From assembly GCA_039881145.1 (NCBI GenBank), contig JAYKKI010000009.1:10666001-10730000 (forward strand): 64,000 nucleotides of DNA, written 5' to 3'. Made by a program: the position numbers and the translations under genes. Origin of the DNA: Druceiella hillmani (Eukaryota; Arthropoda; Insecta; Lepidoptera; Hepialidae). Positions 51,800 to 64,000 of the stretch are shown here, piece by piece; position 1 is the stretch's first letter; each line of letters opens with the position of its first letter. The notes below the pieces were generated by a model. It was not told the origin of the DNA. It worked only from the letters and a program-made list of their open reading frames with translations, and did no database searches.

Positions 51800-52547
51800 A
51801 TATCAGTGACAAAATACTCGACTAGTATGGGCGGCGTAATTCCTCTATGAGAGGACTATATTACAAATCGTTATAGACTTACGGTCGCAGGAGCCGTGCA
51901 ACAAATCTTAATTGCTAATTATTATGAAGAGTTCAATGCTCATATCATCTTTTTTTTATAGTTAAGGTTGGCGGGAATTCCTATTATTTCTAAGTGAGAC
52001 ATTTTTTATAAAATATTGTTTCATTTTTCCTTCATGCTACCATAAATATTTATGGCTCCAGAGTTAGAACTGGTAACGAAATTATTAATTTTGGATAATC
52101 ATTTAGGTAACGTATTCAAAAAATGAATCACGTTATTTACAATAATTATTTTTAATTTTAAAGATGGATCACATTTTTACTGTGATCTATTTTTTATCAC
52201 GTAATTTAAAAAACGGATTACGTAATTTTTTTACCACCTTTTATGTAATTATATTTGAAATCACTTTTTCGTAGTTGTTTGCTTTAATCTTCTATAAAAC
52301 TTTCTTTTCAGGAATAATAATTATTTTTCACTTTACAGAGGTAAAATTATGTTGTAAAAATAAATTTTAAAGTAATTACACTCAACTGTTGCAATATCAA
52401 AATAAGAATCATTTGACGAAAATAGCACCGTATTTAAAATCCTTACTTTAAAATATTCGTACCTGTCGTATTGTGTGAATATTTGTCTGCGGACTGCGAA
52501 GTGTGAAGCAATACTTAATGACGTAATGAGTAAAACGAATATACAAG
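51800..52547 (+). repeat. Second copy of the 0.9-kb repeat, split by the pogo/Tigger-like element
   Basis: Contains 'gtatgggcggcgtaattcc' (51,828), 'acttacggtcgcag', 'aatatttatggctccag' and 'gtctgcggactgcgaagtgt'. It carries an extra segment around 52,085-52,330. It is broken at the TA at 52,548 and resumes at 55,941 ('tattcaacatattcgt'), showing that the transposon jumped into an existing duplicated repeat. Confidence 0.8.
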
Positions 52548-52755
52548 TAGGGGAAGGTTGGCTATATTGTACCACTTAACTTCTAACCAATATTGAGAAA
52601 TAACTGTTAAGTTTATTTGTTTGATGTTTAGTTGAGTCTTTATGTTTATTTGTTTGATGTTTAGTTGAGTTAATTGCATCTAATATTCTGCAAAAGTTAT
52701 TTATAATAAGTGAGTAATTTCTTCCAAATATATATTTTTTTAAAAAGTAGCTATC

Positions 52756-52982
52756 GGTACGATTTAGAAACCGGTACGTTTAATCGTACCACAAGGTCTC
52801 TAAATCGTACTTTAAAGTTTCCCATACAAAGAGTGCAAAAAAAACCAATGTTTCGTGTTCTACATATTTATTTAGTAAGAGATCAACAAAAAGGTACAGT
52901 GTCTATATCTATCTCCTCTTTCATATCAATTAATCACAGCTACGAATGAAGTTTCTTAAATATAAGCTCTTGGTACGATTTA
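52756..52982. promoter_or_regulatory. Left subterminal cluster of GGTACGATTTA repeats
   Basis: GGTACGATTTA occurs at 52,756 and 52,972. Its complement TAAATCGTAC is at 52,801, and variants are at 52,773 and 52,781. Matching copies lie near the other end (55,559 and 55,897). Repeated subterminal words in both orientations are the usual form of transposase binding sites. Confidence 0.7.
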
Positions 52983-53189
52983 AAAGCAGGACCATTTAAT
53001 TTGTATATATGGTTTCTTAATGTGTTTTAGAATTCTTCAACAAATTAGAAACTTATACAAAAATATTTAAACGTACATACTTTTTTTAAAATAATTTTAA
53101 TAGCAAACAGTTTAACTAAATTATTTTTCTTACCTAATAAATTAGTATTTTGATTTGAGATCACATAAGAGATAAAATTTGTACTTAAC

Positions 53190-55374
53190 TTATTTAAGGC
53201 ATCTAGGACAAATATCAGGGATTATGCTGCAAGTGATATGGAGCCACTTCTGACATCTAACACATTCAAACCAATCTACTTTAAGAGCTTTTTTATCAAA
53301 GTAATACCCATTGCATATTGAACAATAATTTTCATCATATTCTTCCTCAAGTTCCACATCAGTATCATCGTCTAAAATGATTTCCTCTTCAGTTTCAGAC
53401 GAATCAGTCTCAGATCTATTGGCTAATTTTCTTTTCTTTTTATTCTGAGTTTTATTTTGAGTATTTTGAGTTGATGCTTTTTTCTTTAGGTTTTTATTAG
53501 ATACATATTTCTTAAGCTTTTTAATCTCCCTTTTATTTTTATTTGTTGTATCAGTTTTTTTATCTTCGCGTTTTATTTTCTTCTTAACAGGATCTTCTTC
53601 AAATTTTATCTTCGGCTTTCTTGTTTCCCGTTTTTTTATGGATTCTTCTAGATCATTTTTGTATGGACTTGCTGTTAACTCAGCTGTTTTCTGGATCCCT
53701 CGTTTTCCCGTATTTATTTATTTATTCTTCGGCAATGGTGAAATGTCTTTAACCGGAACTTTTAATATTGGGCTTAATGTGTTTGTTTTTGTTGACGTAG
53801 ATGCACCAAGGTTAACTATATTAATGGAACTTGTTGATTTTAATTGAACTGTCAATGCGTCGTTTGGTTTATGGTCAATCCTGTTTTCTGGTAGATGTAC
53901 TTCGTTACATTGAGCAGCAGCTAAAATATTGTCATTAAGATGATTTAAATCTGTAATTACCAAACTATCTGGTTGTATATATTTTGGACTTTGGACGGAA
54001 CTTGTGATATTCCAAATGTGGGGACTGTTTTCAACGAGGGAGGGTGATTCGCATTCGGTAACATGAGACGTGTCAGATTTGGTTTCTTCCACATTGTTCA
54101 TGTTCTGTGTCTGATTGAGATTTAGAGTGTTTTTATTGGCTGGAGCTGGAGAACTGGCGTCTCCTACGTCATTCGGTTGAAAAGTCTCTGCCGCAAGAAA
54201 ATGATGATCTTGAAAGATATGGCGATTAACAGGCCAAATACAAGTAGCTTTGAAGCCACTGACAGCATTATCAACTGTTGCTGCTCTTTGATAGGCTCGG
54301 TTGAAAAGTTGTGTAACCTCATATTATGTCACAGGCTTCCCGCAATTTGACCGTATCCATGTTTCCACTTCTTGAATGTAATATATTCCCAAAGGTCCAA
54401 ATATAGCGACGTCTAGTGACTGCTGCCTGTGTGTAGTATGGCCTGGCAGTTGCAGCAATATGATCCCATTTTCTCGAGGGATTTTCATAGCTTCCAAGTT
54501 TTTAGAATGGGTTGTATGGCCATCTAACAAAAGCAAAACCTTTTTATCTTTTGTGGGTTTCACGATATCAATGAAATGTTTCTACCAGTCAACAAACAAT
54601 TCTGAGTTTATATATCCCGTGTCTGATATCGTAATGACACTGCCAGGAGGTGCACCATTTTTCAGCTGAGGGCACATCCGCTTTCTTTTGAAAATGATCA
54701 TTGGTGGAATGAACTGCCCAGAAGCACTAGCTACGCAAACAGCTGTTGTATTGACGCCCCATTCTCCGCTGGCAACGGATCTAATTTGTTTTTTACCTTG
54801 GTGCCCAATCACTTTCTGTGTTCTTTTTTGCACTGTAGAGAATCTGGTTTCATCTACTTTGAATACATCGTTGGCGGTTAAGTTTGTGTCATTCAGAATC
54901 TTTTCAAGTATGTCGTAAAAGTTCATGACATTCTCCTTGTTAAATCCCTTTATTCTGTTAATGGATGTTGCTTCTGGCTGTCGTAAGCTAAGCTCTGAAT
55001 GACGCTTCATGATTTTGTAATACCAACATTTCCCGCCATTTTCGTTCTGTTAAAATTATGTTGGGGTTATTTTTTTCGGCTACTTGATATGCGCATCGAT
55101 CATCAGATGGTGTCGAACCGAACATACATTCCTCCATGTTCAAAATATGTTGGACTAACTCATCCTCTTCACTCTCTGAAAAGACGGTAGGTCTTCCTTT
55201 ATTTATCTCATGACTATGTATTGCTTGATGTCTTTTCACAGTAGGCTTTGGTATCCCATACACTCTTGAACACTCATTTAACCCCAAAACATTGTTCTTT
55301 AATGACGTTAAAGCTTTCTTCAAGTCTTCTTCTTTCCAATCATAATACTTTCTTGTCGTTTTCTTTTCACTCAT
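53190..55374 (-). pseudogene. Pogo/Tigger-like transposase with C-terminal PHD-type zinc finger, disrupted
   Basis: The start chosen is the ATG of MSEKKTTRKYYDW (55,372-55,374), because the first basic helix-turn-helix follows at once; an upstream ATG at 55,414 adds only 14 hydrophobic residues. In order: a Pipsqueak-type HTH (KALTSLKNNVLGLNECSRVYG), a CENP-B-like DNA-binding region (RPTVFSESEEDELV), and the DDE domain with VFKVDETRFS, LLLLDGHTTHS and QQSLDVAIFGP supplying the three Asp residues (36 residues between the second and third). Next come a lysine-rich linker and a C4HC3 finger (CSIC, then ECVRC, KWLH, TC, ICPRC) before the stop at 53,190-53,192. Breaks: a frameshift near 55,050, TAG at 54,582-54,584, TAA at 54,324-54,326, and a frameshift near 53,715. 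All three catalytic Asp are kept. Confidence 0.92.
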
Positions 55375-55534
55375 CTGCAATAAAGAATATAAAATAGAAA
55401 AAATACCAGCAAACAATAAGGTACCTACACGACAATAAATAATCTAACATTCACGATTAAAAAAATTTAAAAATACTGGATAATTTTAAAACATTAATAA
55501 AGTTCGTAAAATCAGGTATGATTAGAATATGAAT

Positions 55535-55907
55535 AGTATGATTTAGAAGCCATGGCTCGGTACGATTTATAGGACTATGCATGTTTTGAAAAAACAATTT
55601 GTTATTTCACAACCTCAAATGATTGTGTTGGTCAATTCCTACAGATAAAAGGGATAACAACCAAGAATCAGTGTAATTAAATAGTAAATTCTGAAAGCTT
55701 ACCGTTTGCGTGTTACACCTTAGGTGCACCAGCCAAAAAGTAGTAACAAAATCCATGAAAACCTATTTTACTTTATTGCAAACACACTCTCAAACATAGC
55801 AATGTCCCAAACTGTCATGGCTTCCTAAGTGTTGCTAACTATAATTTAGTGTTGCCGGAATAAAAAAAAAAGTACGTTGGTAGGAAATATGTGAGTGGTA
55901 CGATTTA
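55535..55907. promoter_or_regulatory. Right subterminal GGTACGATTTA repeats
   Basis: Exact GGTACGATTTA at 55,559 and 55,897, and a one-base variant (agtatgattta) at 55,535. They lie between the transposase start and the right terminal repeat, where they might also overlap the transposase promoter. Confidence 0.68.
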
Positions 55908-55940
55908 TCAACCGGTACAATATAGCCAACCTTCCCCCTA

Positions 55941-56960
55941 TATTCAACATATTCGTATTTAATACTTTAAAAGTATTAAGACTTACAAGTATTCAGATAT
56001 TCCGTTTGTCCCTTATTTCATATACGTTTCAGATATGAAAGAGCGAGAAAACCTGCGTACGGTATGCGTGAAATAATTGTAGCTATCTAGACAGAGATAG
56101 GTAGGGTTAGCCGCAGCTCGACCATAAAAGAAACATTGTACACTTGGGTGCAATTTTATAATAAATTTAAGGAAAAACAATAATTTTAAAATTCAAGTTT
56201 AAACACAATTAAAAAAATCTATATAACCCTCTTTGAGACAAAGTCAGTTAAAATTCAAGAAACTCTAACGGTGAGTATCGAATGGCTGTAACTACATTTA
56301 ATTTTTTTTGGCTATATATAGACCAAGGATAGCAGCAAGTAAAACGAGAATAGGTTACCCTATCATTTGCCTATGTTTTTGTCAGAATTAACAAAATTGG
56401 GAGCGCTTTTTGACTGCATATCGTTAACCCAAATAAAATTTATAGGAAAACTCTAGCAAAGATTCCGAATATCATAATTTTTTAAGAAATTCCTGATAGG
56501 TTTGTGCATAATAAATATGTATTAGGAACACATATACACATATGGTTCAGAATAATATTACTCTTTTTAAATGGTTAAATACATATAATTTGTACTTTTT
56601 AATGTGTATGTGCACCTAACTGTAAACCCTAACTGCACTCGTACTAAATACGTTTCTTTTAGTCTAAAATTAAGCCATGTTAAGCCATGTAAAATATATA
56701 TTTCCAATTGCAACTTGCCTTACAATTTATATTCCGTAAGCTCCAAATGGATATAAATATCATTATACTGTAATGAATATTTTAATAGTGGTTTTCCGTG
56801 ATATAAGATAATGTAATAATTAATTGTAAAAAGGTATTGTAAATAGAACTTTTGTTTTCACAGAGAAACGCTATTCCATTTTTTTTGTAATATTCCCATC
56901 AAGTATCAAGTAAAAAGTATCAAAAAACATTATAAAACAAGATTCTCTGCAAATATTTCA
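55941..56960. other. Remainder of the split repeat and unrecognised DNA
   Basis: The first roughly 100 bases continue the repeat interrupted by the pogo-like element. Positions 56,310-56,420 ('tttgcctatgtttttgtcag') match 46,471-46,560 in the same orientation, an additional dispersed repeat that flanks the composite element. The rest is unassigned AT-rich sequence. Confidence 0.55.
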
Positions 56961-56966
56961 AGAAAA

Positions 56967-57161
56967 ATGGAACAGTTGACGTTTGATTTTGCTGTGAGAT
57001 CAATAGTAGATGGAAAATCAAATGTCATATGCATAAGCTCCATAGCTAAATCTAATGGACAGATTCCTGGAATACCAACCAAGTATCAACCTGCAAATCT
57101 ACACCAAGTAATGCAAATATTTCTACACTATGCCAAGATAAGAAAATCGTTAAATAAATGA
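56967..57161 (+). pseudogene. 64-codon open frame upstream of the gypsy remnant
   Basis: It starts MEQLTFDFAVRSIVDGK and ends LHYAKIRKSLNK. I do not recognise it. It lies just upstream of other eroded coding pieces on the same strand: near 57,340-57,440 a frame reads KDFMIVQFTGRKSNTYHG, followed by Ty3/gypsy pol from 57,600. It may be part of the same element or of an older element that the gypsy copy entered. Confidence 0.35.
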
Positions 57162-57599
57162 CACCAAATAAAGAAAATATGGATAATTTTGAAAAATGAT
57201 ATATTAGAACTATATTTTGATGAAGAACAAAACTTGCAATTTAATGATTTTTACCTAGTTAAAACTGTTAGAAAGAACTGCTTTAAAAACTGTTAGAGAA
57301 ATTACTTGGAAAAAAAGAAAAAATCTGAAATCAAATTTAGGAAAAATTGCAAAAGATTTCATGATTGTACAATTTACTGGCAGAAAATCAAATACCTACC
57401 ATGGATTATATGCCGCGGACATACGTACTAGTGGATTAATGAATGTAAACGTTTCCAAATTAATGAAAACAAAAAATAATTGGGATAGAATTTTGTGTGA
57501 GGTTTGCAAATAAAGCATGGTCGCCCATTAGATACGCTCGTGCCTTTAAATATCAAACAGGTTCGTAACTTGGATATGTTTTGAAAAAAAGCAAAATTA

Positions 57600-58440
57600 A
57601 TTTCATTACTGTTACATTACATTCCTGTTACAGATGCTCAGCTGAAAATAGAAGAGAAATAGACAATCAAATATCAAAACTACTAAAGAAAAAATTTATT
57701 GAGTTATCTTATAGCCCATTTGCTGCTCCAGTATCTGTAGCATATAAAAAAGAAAACAAGGTTATATATAGATTACAGAGAATTGAAAAAAAATTTATCC
57801 CTCCATCATAACCATTTCCATTGATTGAAGATTTAATGACAATAACTGTAAACTGTAGATATTTTTCTACTTTTGATACGAATTCAGCATTTTGGTCATT
57901 TCCTTTGAAAACTCAATATAGATACAAAACTGCGTTTGTTACACAAGAAAGGCATTTCCAGTGGACGTGTCTCCCGTTTGAATTAAAAACTGCTGAATTA
58001 AAAAGAATATTGAGCAACATCATAAGAAAAAAGAAACTTTCTAGTTTTGCAATAAATTTCTTAGACAACATCCTAATGTTTTCAAAAACTTCTTAGGAAC
58101 ATATACCACATCTATCAAAATTACTGGAGGCAATATTTATAGAGAGCTTTAGACTAAAATTTTCTAATTACATTTTTACAAATCATTGTGCCAAGTATTT
58201 TGGCCTCATAACAGATAACAATTCAGTGAGACTTCTGAAAGATTATTTAATCGCTGTTAAAAACTTTTCAGTTCCAGAAACAAGAAAAAATATACATCAG
58301 TTCCTCGGAAAAATAAATTTTCATCATAGGTTCGAGCCACACACTGCAATTATCATGGACCCGTTACACAATGTATTACGAAAAGAAGTGAAATATATAT
58401 GGTTTGCAGAATGTGAGAAATCATTTAATAAGATATCTTA
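57600..58440 (+). pseudogene. Ty3/gypsy reverse transcriptase, eroded
   Basis: Three consecutive frames cover the reverse transcriptase. The first has NRREIDNQISKLLKKKFIEL then SPFAAPV (the entry region before the palm). The second has PFPLIEDL, YFSTFDTNSAFW (first catalytic Asp kept), YKTAFVT, FQWTCLPFELK and FLDNILMFSK. The last should be a [YF]-x-D-D box, and its second Asp is Asn. The third (58,226-58,441) has QFLGKINFHHRF and PLHNVLRK, typical of the thumb/connection. In-frame stops at 57,809 and 58,094, plus the lost Asp, make it inactive. No long terminal repeat was found in the window. Confidence 0.88.
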
Positions 58441-58900
58441 AACCATTTCTATGCTCATAAACGATTCTGAAAAATTTTGATCCTATACTACCAATACACA
58501 TTTACACGGATGCAAGCATAAAAGGAGTGAGAGCGGTATTAAAACAAAGAGATAAAAACGGTGGCAGTAAACCAGTTTCTTATTTTTGAAAAAAAATTAA
58601 TGAAACAAAAAAAGATGAAGGCAATATACCTAGAATATCTCACCATAAAAGAACCTTTTAAGCAGAAATCCAATTCTAGATCTGTATAATAATACTGATG
58701 ACGTTTTGAAAGTAGTAAATTTAATAAATTTAAAAGATGTAAAAAATTATCAAAACATAAATCAAGCTCTACAAAATGGCAAACACAAAATTGTATTGGA
58801 AGACGAAATTTACTACAAACATAATAAAAGATGAAAAAATAATACCATCAGAAGAACATAGCAAAACTTTAATAAAAAACGTCCACATAATGTCGGTGAG
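58441..58900 (+). pseudogene. Ty3/gypsy RNase H and possible integrase start, eroded
   Basis: Across frameshifts the translation shows IHIYTDASIKGV near 58,494 (the first RNase H strand with its catalytic Asp), SKPVSYF near 58,567, and QNGKHKIVLEDEIYYKHNKR near 58,770, which has the look of the segment preceding the integrase HHCC zinc domain. A later LIKNVHIMS near 58,870 may be the first His of that domain. Homology then stops at about 58,900. It continues directly from the reverse transcriptase remnant. Confidence 0.7.
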
Positions 58901-61619
<2,719 letters not shown>

Positions 61620-61800
61620 GTTTTTTAAACTACTCTCTTAAAATAAATTTGTTTCTCTTTTTTACCATAAGTCATTTTATTATTTTAGTTAATAATAAAT
61701 TATCCAATTTAATTGTCTGTTTTATCAAAAATGTTCAACCCCGTCTATATAGAAATAGAAAAAAATACTGAAAAACTGGTTCACTGGTCGCAAAAAATAG
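61620..61800 (+). repeat. Dispersed repeat shared with 47,160-47,350
   Basis: Both contain 'ttattattttagttaat' or 'ttattattttagttatt', then 'tgtctgttttatc' or 'tgtttgttttaga', then 'gtctatatagaaa' or 'gtctatacaaaag'. Same orientation. The family is not recognised. Confidence 0.65.
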
Positions 61801-62184
61801 TATGAAATGCCATCAAAGTACTTTCCCATATTTCCCTACCGCAGTAAACATCCATTGTCCGCAATACGTATGCATATGTAGTTACAACCTTAAAGCGTAA
61901 TGTGCGGTCTTTTATCTGTGTGAAATTTAAACCTTCGCGCCTAGGCGAAACCTCCTTTGTCCCCGTCCTTATCGGCATATTTACATGTGTAATGAACAAA
62001 TTAAACTTAATTATTCTACTCCGTCGTGAGGCTGTACAATGTTGTGTTCTCTATTCTGCTGATATAGACAACTAGCAGTACAGTTTATAATACGTGTGTG
62101 CGAATGTAGGCATATTGAGTTGGCAGGGTGTTTGCAACGTGTATTGTTACTGATGTTTATTTTTATTTGTAGATTTAAAATCAA
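61801..62184. other. Unassigned stretch with a locally higher GC content
   Basis: The minus-strand frame 61,781-61,999 reads MFITHVNMPIRTGTKEVSPR and has no recognised family. 'gtgttctctattctgctg' at 62,042 resembles 'atattctctattctgctg' at 41,498, a short dispersed word. Confidence 0.35.
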
Positions 62185-62560
62185 ATTGTGTTTTTAGGGA
62201 TCCGTCCCTCAAAAAAAAAACGAACTCTGTTACGGTCATTTGGTTGTATCTTATTTAATTTTTATATAAAATATTTTACAGTATTTTATTTTCTATACAA
62301 AAAACTTCCGAGGTTATCCGTCGGTCCGTTAAGCCGTTTGTCTGTTAAAGCACTTGTTCTCAAAATACGGCTTGAGATATCTAATTGTAATTATTATCAT
62401 ATACTCAAGTATTATTTTTAAAGTCTTCAAGTAATAATTTATCTCTTATCTCTTGGCATTAAAGATTTTTGGTTCAAGCTACAAACAATTTGGCCCTTAA
62501 AAACATATATTTATTCATAGTCTTGAAATTCGGCATATTAGGAGATTTTACCCCGCAAGT
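62185..62560 (+). mobile_element. Likely non-autonomous element end
   Basis: 'ttagggatccgtccctcaaa' followed by 'ggtccgttaagccgtttgtc' and, later, 'cttgaaattcggcatattag' follows the pattern of a widespread insect repeat family (a 'gggttccgtacctcaaa' start, a G-T-C-T-G-T-rich part, then 'cttgaaatttggca'). The 77-codon frame through it is not a gene. Confidence 0.5.
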
Positions 62561-63689
62561 AAAAGGAAAAATCTTAAAATCAATATTATTTAATGCCTTG
62601 TGAAATTATATATTTTTTTATCAGCAGTTTGTTTTTACGCCTGGGAAAGTTTTGTAAGCAACATATTTATGTTGTGGAAAATTAATATTCGTAAATAGAT
62701 TAATTAGAAATATTATGTACCCTTATGTGCTTATAAGTACCTAAGTGTGTACGGAAACTCGTAGTGTGAGTTCTACTCGCATTTGACACTTTTTTAATTA
62801 ATATTTAAGTAATATTTGTCTGTAATATTTATAATTTGGAAGTATTCGAATTTATTATAAAGTTTATAAGACCCTACAACGTTCAGTTTGCATTCATGGT
62901 GATCATTATTTTATATTAAAGAAAAAAAACACCAAAGCTTTTATCAAAACACAAGTGCTAGAGTGTATAAGGTAAAACCTAATAATGTAAAAGATAAGCA
63001 ACAACTCAACGTAAATTACATATTTAAGTACCTACTGTGCCGCATATCCCGGGAACTATTGTTATAAACAAATTTAAATAAGAAAATTTCAGTAAGTCAA
63101 CTAATTTTATTTCTTGCTTAGCCTTTAAAATACTAACTGATATAATAAAAATTTAAAATGTAACCATCTGGATATTATTGATAGTATAAGTAATTTCCAC
63201 ATTTGTAATATGTACTAATTTAATCCAATTTACAAAAAAGTAAAAATCAATAACGGGTAATTAATTTCAGTGTTTTGCAGAAATCGAGGTTATGTTTACA
63301 AAGTGAGATAATATGCGTACAATTTTAGACACGAAATAATTAACTCAATTTTTATTTCAAGAAAACAAATGTAAGTGATGTCAGCAAGACATGGAACCGA
63401 GTTCAATATTCTCGGCATCGACTTGCCGATATACGTGTCACATATGAATTATGTTACAACGGAATGTACTTTGCTAAACTCCGTTCGTTCTAATCGTACC
63501 TGTAAATCAATGTCAGCCGAAGCGATTTAGTTGGAGTTGCATTAGATCGTGGAAAATGTGGCAACCGAACCTTATAATAAGATTTTATAACAAATGAACT
63601 GCAAAGTTATAGACATTGAATATATTCTCATCTAAATTATATGTAGAAACAATAATATAATGATGCAGATTTCATTGTGACCCAAAATT
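62561..63689. other. AT-rich stretch, nothing recognised
   Basis: No open frame or repeat match of note. 'gaaccgagttcaatattctcgg' and neighbouring 63,390-63,560 sequence is slightly GC-richer but unassigned. Confidence 0.4.
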
Positions 63690-64000
63690 CATCGTGGTCG
63701 TAGATTAGATTAATAGCGTCGGTAGTCTCCTTTATGCCGACAGACAGGTAAACAGACAGAGAAGGAAGTATGTTAATATTGTATTACCGTCTAGTTCTGA
63801 GCTATGTTTAAGGTATCAAATCTTTAGCTTAACGGAAAATTAGTGTAAAACAGTTTGCAAAATTTGTGGCATCCTTTGTGCCGAACAGACAGAAAAACAG
63901 ATAGACAAAAAAGCAAGTTAATATTGCGTTGTCATCTAGTTCAGAGATACGTTTAAAGTTACAAATTTCTAGCCCAATGCAAAGTCACTTTAAAACCGTT
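63690..64000 (+). repeat. Two tandem copies of a roughly 144-bp unit with CAGACAG motifs
   Basis: 'tttatgccgacagacagg' at 63,731 and 'tttgtgccgaacagacag' at 63,875 begin matching units that share 'gttaatattg', 'tctagttc.gag' and 'gtttaa.gt...caaat' blocks. The second unit runs into the window end. The layout resembles the 3' part of a short insect element. Confidence 0.75.

Larger units (their letters stand above)
52550..55938 (-). mobile_element. Pogo/Tigger-like (Tc1/mariner superfamily) DNA transposon, 3.4 kb
   Basis: Terminal inverted repeats of about 24-25 bp begin GGGGAAGGTTGGCTATATTG at the left (52,550) and with one extra G at the right end (55,938). A TA dinucleotide lies on each side (52,548-52,549 and 55,939-55,940), the expected target-site duplication of this superfamily. 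Subterminal copies of GGTACGATTTA occur near both ends. The interior carries one minus-strand transposase, broken by two frameshifts and two stop codons. The termini are nearly intact while the gene is dead, so the copy could only have been mobile in trans. Confidence 0.95.

Noticed and set aside
53638..54918. Plus-strand frames over the pogo-like element
   Set aside because: They lie antisense to the transposase and show no family signature; they are shadows of the minus-strand coding sequence.
58320..58340. 'ggttcgagcc' as a tRNA T-loop
   Set aside because: It lies inside the gypsy reverse transcriptase frame, and no cloverleaf could be drawn around it.

Overview
This window is very AT-rich, non-coding-dominated eukaryotic DNA. 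It has long (TA)n microsatellites, no long intact gene, no operons, and many decayed transposable elements: a pogo/Tigger-like transposon, Ty3/gypsy reverse transcriptase, non-LTR retrotransposon ends and a PIF1/Helitron-type helicase end. The repeat remnants look like insect repeats. One is a degenerate tail near 6,440 reading 'ctagctttgcccacgacttcg'; another is a 'ggatccgtccctcaaaa' motif near 62,200. Both resemble families I associate with Lepidoptera. 'Insect, possibly a moth or butterfly' is therefore an inference, not a proven assignment. I found no convincing host gene, tRNA or rRNA.

Positions 1-41,040 form one giant, old, imperfect palindrome. The left arm runs from 1 (cut by the window edge) to about 19,240. 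The right arm runs from about 20,770 to 41,040 as its reverse complement. They surround a 1.5-kb centre that is itself a third copy of a segment present once in each arm. Landmarks pair in mirror order: 1-60 with 40,981-41,040, 5,100-5,250 with 35,620-35,750, 12,583-12,777 with 27,005-27,199, and 18,900-19,200 with 20,820-21,060. The arms carry the same older passengers: a non-LTR reverse transcriptase C-terminus, an approximately 148-bp tandem satellite, and a helicase C-terminus. Since duplication they have diverged by substitution (29 of 195 bases in one countable block) and by private insertions, so the two arms are independent DNA and not an assembly echo.

The most unusual signal is a set of short, near-perfect hairpins (15-39 bp arms), six of them well supported, each present in only one arm while the mirror position holds a single copy. 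They look like repeated snap-back (template-switch) events inside the large palindrome. A second signal is the satellite, whose monomers carry a motif close to the CTCF core (CCACTAGGGGGCGCTG at its best), oriented toward each other in the two arms.

Positions 41,041-50,900 hold further rearranged duplicates. About 47,390-50,335 is a direct copy of about 38,300-40,200 from the right arm, interrupted by a composite non-autonomous element that carries a retrotransposon endonuclease fragment. An inverted relative of that element, with the same ends but a different core, sits at 46,608-47,165. Positions 50,900-56,100 are a tandem pair of a roughly 0.9-kb repeat, the second copy split by a 3.4-kb pogo/Tigger-like transposon (52,550-55,938, TA target duplication). 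Its transposase has two frameshifts and two nonsense codons and ends in a PHD-type zinc finger. Positions 56,960-58,900 hold a Ty3/gypsy pol remnant. The remainder, to 64,000, is mostly unrecognised AT-rich sequence with small repeats.
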